This document shows, in pieces, positions 38,430 through 40,159 of a DNA stretch of 40,159 nucleotides. The stretch is from Oscillospiraceae bacterium. GTDB taxonomy: Bacteria > Bacillota > Clostridia > Oscillospirales > Oscillospiraceae. Location: contig JAAWQS010000020.1 of the NCBI GenBank assembly GCA_022800665.1, positions 1-40,159 on the forward strand, read 5' to 3'. The notes beneath the pieces were generated by a model, which did no database searches, was not told where the DNA came from, and was given only the letters and a program-made list of their open reading frames with translations. Positions within the stretch are counted from its first letter, which is position 1. Each line of letters starts with the position of its first letter. Both the position numbers and the translations under genes were made by a program.

Positions 38430-38991
38430 AAAACTCAGTGATTATTTCTAATTTTAGAAGCTCATATGCCGATTTTCTGGCCCTTGTCAGGGCCATTCTT
38501 ACACTTTCAGGCTTTATCCCCAATTCAACGCCGATTTCCGCAGTAGTCTTTCCCAATATGTAATAGCCTCTCAGAAGGGAACGGCTTCGTGCGTCCATTT
38601 TCGACCAAATGTGGGCCAATCCGCTTAAATTGTGTCTTTCTACCAGATACCGCTCCATTTCCTCGCGGTTATTGGCTGGATCAGGGTAGTCAACTTGCTC
38701 ATCAAAGGGAACTGTTGCCTCTATACGGGTATCACGCAAATAATTTTTTGCTTTATTTTTTGAAGCAGTAATAATATAGTTTACCAAGTGCCTTTGATCT
38801 TTTAAGCGAAGTTCTTTGACTTTATCAATCAGGCTAACAAGGACATCCTGTATTAAATCTTCAGTTATCCAGACATTTTGTACAAGCTGAAAAATTTCTC
38901 GGTACATTAAGCGATTATAATTCAGGAAGAGGCAAGTCATAAATTCGCGGTCATCATCATCTTCAATAATTAGAATGCAGTATGGTATCAT
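38428..38991 (-). CDS. Sigma-70 family factor (ECF/TcdR-like)
   Basis: 187 aa. Region 2 is at about 15-95 (NYNRLMYREIFQLVQ, TEDLIQDVLVSLI, HLVNYIITASKNKAKNYLRDTR). Region 4 is at about 125-180 (LRGYYILGKTTAEIGVELGIKPESVRMALTRARKSAYELL), a complete helix-turn-helix. The size and two-domain form fit small alternative sigma factors such as TcdR/UviA, which drive toxin or bacteriocin genes. It starts 4 nt after the XRE stop, so it is co-transcribed with that repressor. It is the likely reader of the GTTGCAC/GTCT promoters (inference). Confidence 0.85.
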   Translation of the reverse strand: MIPYCILIIEDDDDREFMTCLFLNYNRLMYREIFQLVQNVWITEDLIQDVLVSLIDKVKELRLKDQRHLVNYIITASKNKAKNYLRDTRIEATVPFDEQVDYPDPANNREEMERYLVERHNLSGLAHIWSKMDARSRSLLRGYYILGKTTAEIGVELGIKPESVRMALTRARKSAYELLKLEIITEF

Positions 38992-38995
38992 TACT

Positions 38996-39367
38996 TCACT
39001 TCTCCTTATTGTACCGGTTAACCATTGTCGATAATTTCATGTCATCAAGAATAATTGCTAGTGCTTGCCTTCGACTGCGATTCAGATTCCTTATGTCATT
39101 GACTAGTTGACCCATTGTCTTTTCACCAATAATAGATTCATCAAAAGCATCTGGTGAGACATTCGCCTTGCACCGTCCCAAAAGATAGTCTGTAGTGACA
39201 TTAAAGTAGTCTGCTAGAGAAAGAAGTTTATCAACATCTGGGTAGTGTACCCCATTTTCGTAGTTGGAAATGGTCCCTACTGTCACAAACATGGCCTGTG
39301 CTAAATCTTTCTGCGTCATCTTGCGATCCTGGCGAAGTTCAGCCAAAATTTCTCCAAACGCTATCAT
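38996..39367 (-). CDS. XRE-family transcriptional regulator
   Basis: 123 aa. The N-terminal helix-turn-helix (ILAELRQDRKMTQKDLAQAMFVTVGTISNYENGVHYPDVDKLLSLADYF) is the classic lambda-repressor-like domain, followed by a GLGR-like TTDYLLGRCK and a helical C-terminal part. It probably represses its own promoter and the divergent sigma gene. Direct repeats at 39463-39519 lie upstream. Confidence 0.9.
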   Translation of the reverse strand: MIAFGEILAELRQDRKMTQKDLAQAMFVTVGTISNYENGVHYPDVDKLLSLADYFNVTTDYLLGRCKANVSPDAFDESIIGEKTMGQLVNDIRNLNRSRRQALAIILDDMKLSTMVNRYNKEK

Positions 39368-39462
39368 TGCGGTTCCTCGATTCCGGCGTGATTTAACAAT
39401 TATATAATTTCTAAATAGTTTGTGCTTGAATATATAGATTTACCATAAAATATTGATATTTA

Positions 39463-39519
39463 TAGATAAAAATTCTATTTTTACAATATAAACTGATTGG
39501 GTTAGATAAAAATACTATT
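39463..39519. promoter_or_regulatory. Two 17-nt direct repeats between divergent genes, candidate XRE operators
   Basis: TAGATAAAAATTCTATT (39463-39479) and TAGATAAAAATACTATT (39503-39519) match at 16 of 17 positions and are 40 bp apart (about four helical turns). They lie in the intergenic region between the XRE gene and the rightward sigma gene. A -10-like TATAAT for the leftward gene is at 39404-39399 on the minus strand. Confidence 0.5.
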
Positions 39520-39534
39520 CCGTTAGGCTAAAGC

Positions 39535-39564
39535 CGTTGTTGCACTTTTGCCACTTAGGTGTCT
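39535..39564 (+). promoter_or_regulatory. Sigma-type promoter of the rightward sigma gene
   Basis: CGTTGTTGCAC (39535-39545) and GTCT (39561-39564) are separated by 15 nt, the same sequences and spacing as at 38391-38362 on the other strand. Transcription would start near 39571, about 33 nt before ATG 39604. Suggests autoregulation by a sigma factor encoded here. Confidence 0.65.
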
Positions 39565-39603
39565 ATTGATTATAGGAACTTTTATGACATAGGAGCTATA
39601 CCA

Positions 39604-40077
39604 ATGAGAGACCATGAAAACTTAGATGGCCTTGGTGATATGGATTTTATTCTTTGTCTTTATCAAGAGTTTAAGCCATTGATGTTTGCAACAGCACGGA
39701 AGTATTTGGCGAATATCTACGATCAGGAAGATGTTGTCCAAGCGAGTTTAATAAAATTGATTGAGAAGGTGTGCGTTCTAAGAAACAAAGAACGCAGTGC
39801 CTTATGTAGCTACATTGTTTATACGGTCAAGAACACAGCACTTAATTACCTGAAACATCAAAACGTTATAACTGCGCATAGTTATAGCATGGATGATTCA
39901 ATTTCAGAAATACCTTCTGATGCACCGCCTTTAGAGGAATTAATTGAATTGGCTGACCGTAGGAAACAACTGTTCAGAATATGGGATAAGCTACCCGAAA
40001 TTGATCAGGTGTTGCTGGAAAGTAAATATGTACTTGGACAATCTGATCAGCAGCTTGCAGGCACGGTTTTTGAATGA
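39604..40077 (+). pseudogene. Truncated sigma-70 family factor
   Basis: 157 aa from ATG 39604 (Shine-Dalgarno TAGGAG 9 nt upstream; a GTG at 39559 lacks a site). Similar in order to the sigma at 38428: LYQEFKPLMFATARKYL, YDQEDVVQASLIKLIEKV, YIVYTVKNTALNYLKHQ, then LLESKYVLGQSDQQLAGTVFE and stop. The paralogue continues for about 30 residues through the DNA-recognition helix of region 4, which is missing here. No other frame in the 82 bases left restores it, so it is either a truncated remnant or a naturally short regulator. Confidence 0.7.
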
Positions 40078-40159
40078 GTAAACAAATTGTGAACAAATTC
40101 CACATTTGCGGAATTGGTCAGGCCACAGAGTATGGATTGTCACATGAATTTTACATAAT
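40078..40159. other. End of window, nothing assigned
   Basis: 82 bases after the truncated sigma gene; AT-rich. No gene, repeat or terminator could be supported here. Confidence 0.5.

Noticed and set aside
1-40159. Possible tRNA genes as ICE attachment sites
   Set aside because: No cloverleaf or T-loop signature was seen by eye on either strand. A dedicated tRNA scan was not possible.

Overview
The window looks like most of an integrative and conjugative element (ICE) from a gut-type Firmicute, probably a clostridial lineage near Oscillospiraceae/Ruminococcaceae. This rests on the transfer genes (MobC, MobP-type relaxase, PcfB, VirD4, Maff2, VirB6-like, PrgI, VirB4, NlpC/P60), on accessory families typical of such elements (DUF3848, DUF3849, DUF3991-Toprim, DUF6017), on AGGAGG-type ribosome binding sites and on S-layer-homology anchoring. 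The genus is an inference. No rRNA, tRNA, CRISPR array or intact IS was seen.

Layout. 1-1330: tyrosine recombinase reading leftward, then a promoter region. 1327-2781: double ribbon-helix-helix protein and Toprim protein. 2866-8866: five-gene cell-surface cassette built from two recurring domains (here called X and Y) plus SLH, Cys-rich and InlB-type repeats. 8897-12750: maintenance block (SSB, ParB-like, DUF3848, ParM, ParR). 12747-21996: tightly overlapping accessory block (C5 and N6 DNA methyltransferases, amidoligase, gamma-glutamylcyclotransferase, SAM synthetase, PP-loop protein, Api92-like, DUF7768-like, DUF3848, DUF3849). 22015-22200: probable oriT. 22213-35053: mobilisation and type IV secretion genes, interrupted between mobC and relaxase by an HD-HAD-HD cassette with its own promoter and terminator. 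35133-36059: DUF6017 replication-type protein. 36060-40159: visibly AT-richer cargo and regulation (secreted toxin-like protein, XRE repressor, two TcdR/ECF-like sigma factors).

How it may work together. MobC and relaxase would process oriT; PcfB and VirD4 would pass the DNA to a channel made by VirB4, VirB6-like, Maff2, PrgI and the NlpC/P60 wall hydrolase. SSB, ParB-like, ParM/ParR and the methyltransferases would establish and protect the incoming DNA. The surface cassette could promote cell contact. At the right end, two genes (a sigma gene and the secreted protein) share an 11-nt -35 element and a GTCT -10 element at the same 15-nt spacing, which suggests a sigma-controlled secretion module.

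Most notable observations: (1) the shared sigma-type promoter; (2) three near-cognate start codons (ACG, CTG, ATT), each 9 nt after a strong Shine-Dalgarno, and non-ATG starts on all the large transfer proteins; (3) the HD-HAD-HD cassette beside oriT; (4) the X/Y-domain surface cassette; (5) a VirD4 Walker A motif with Ala in place of the last Gly; (6) a structured noncoding island at 36925-37080.
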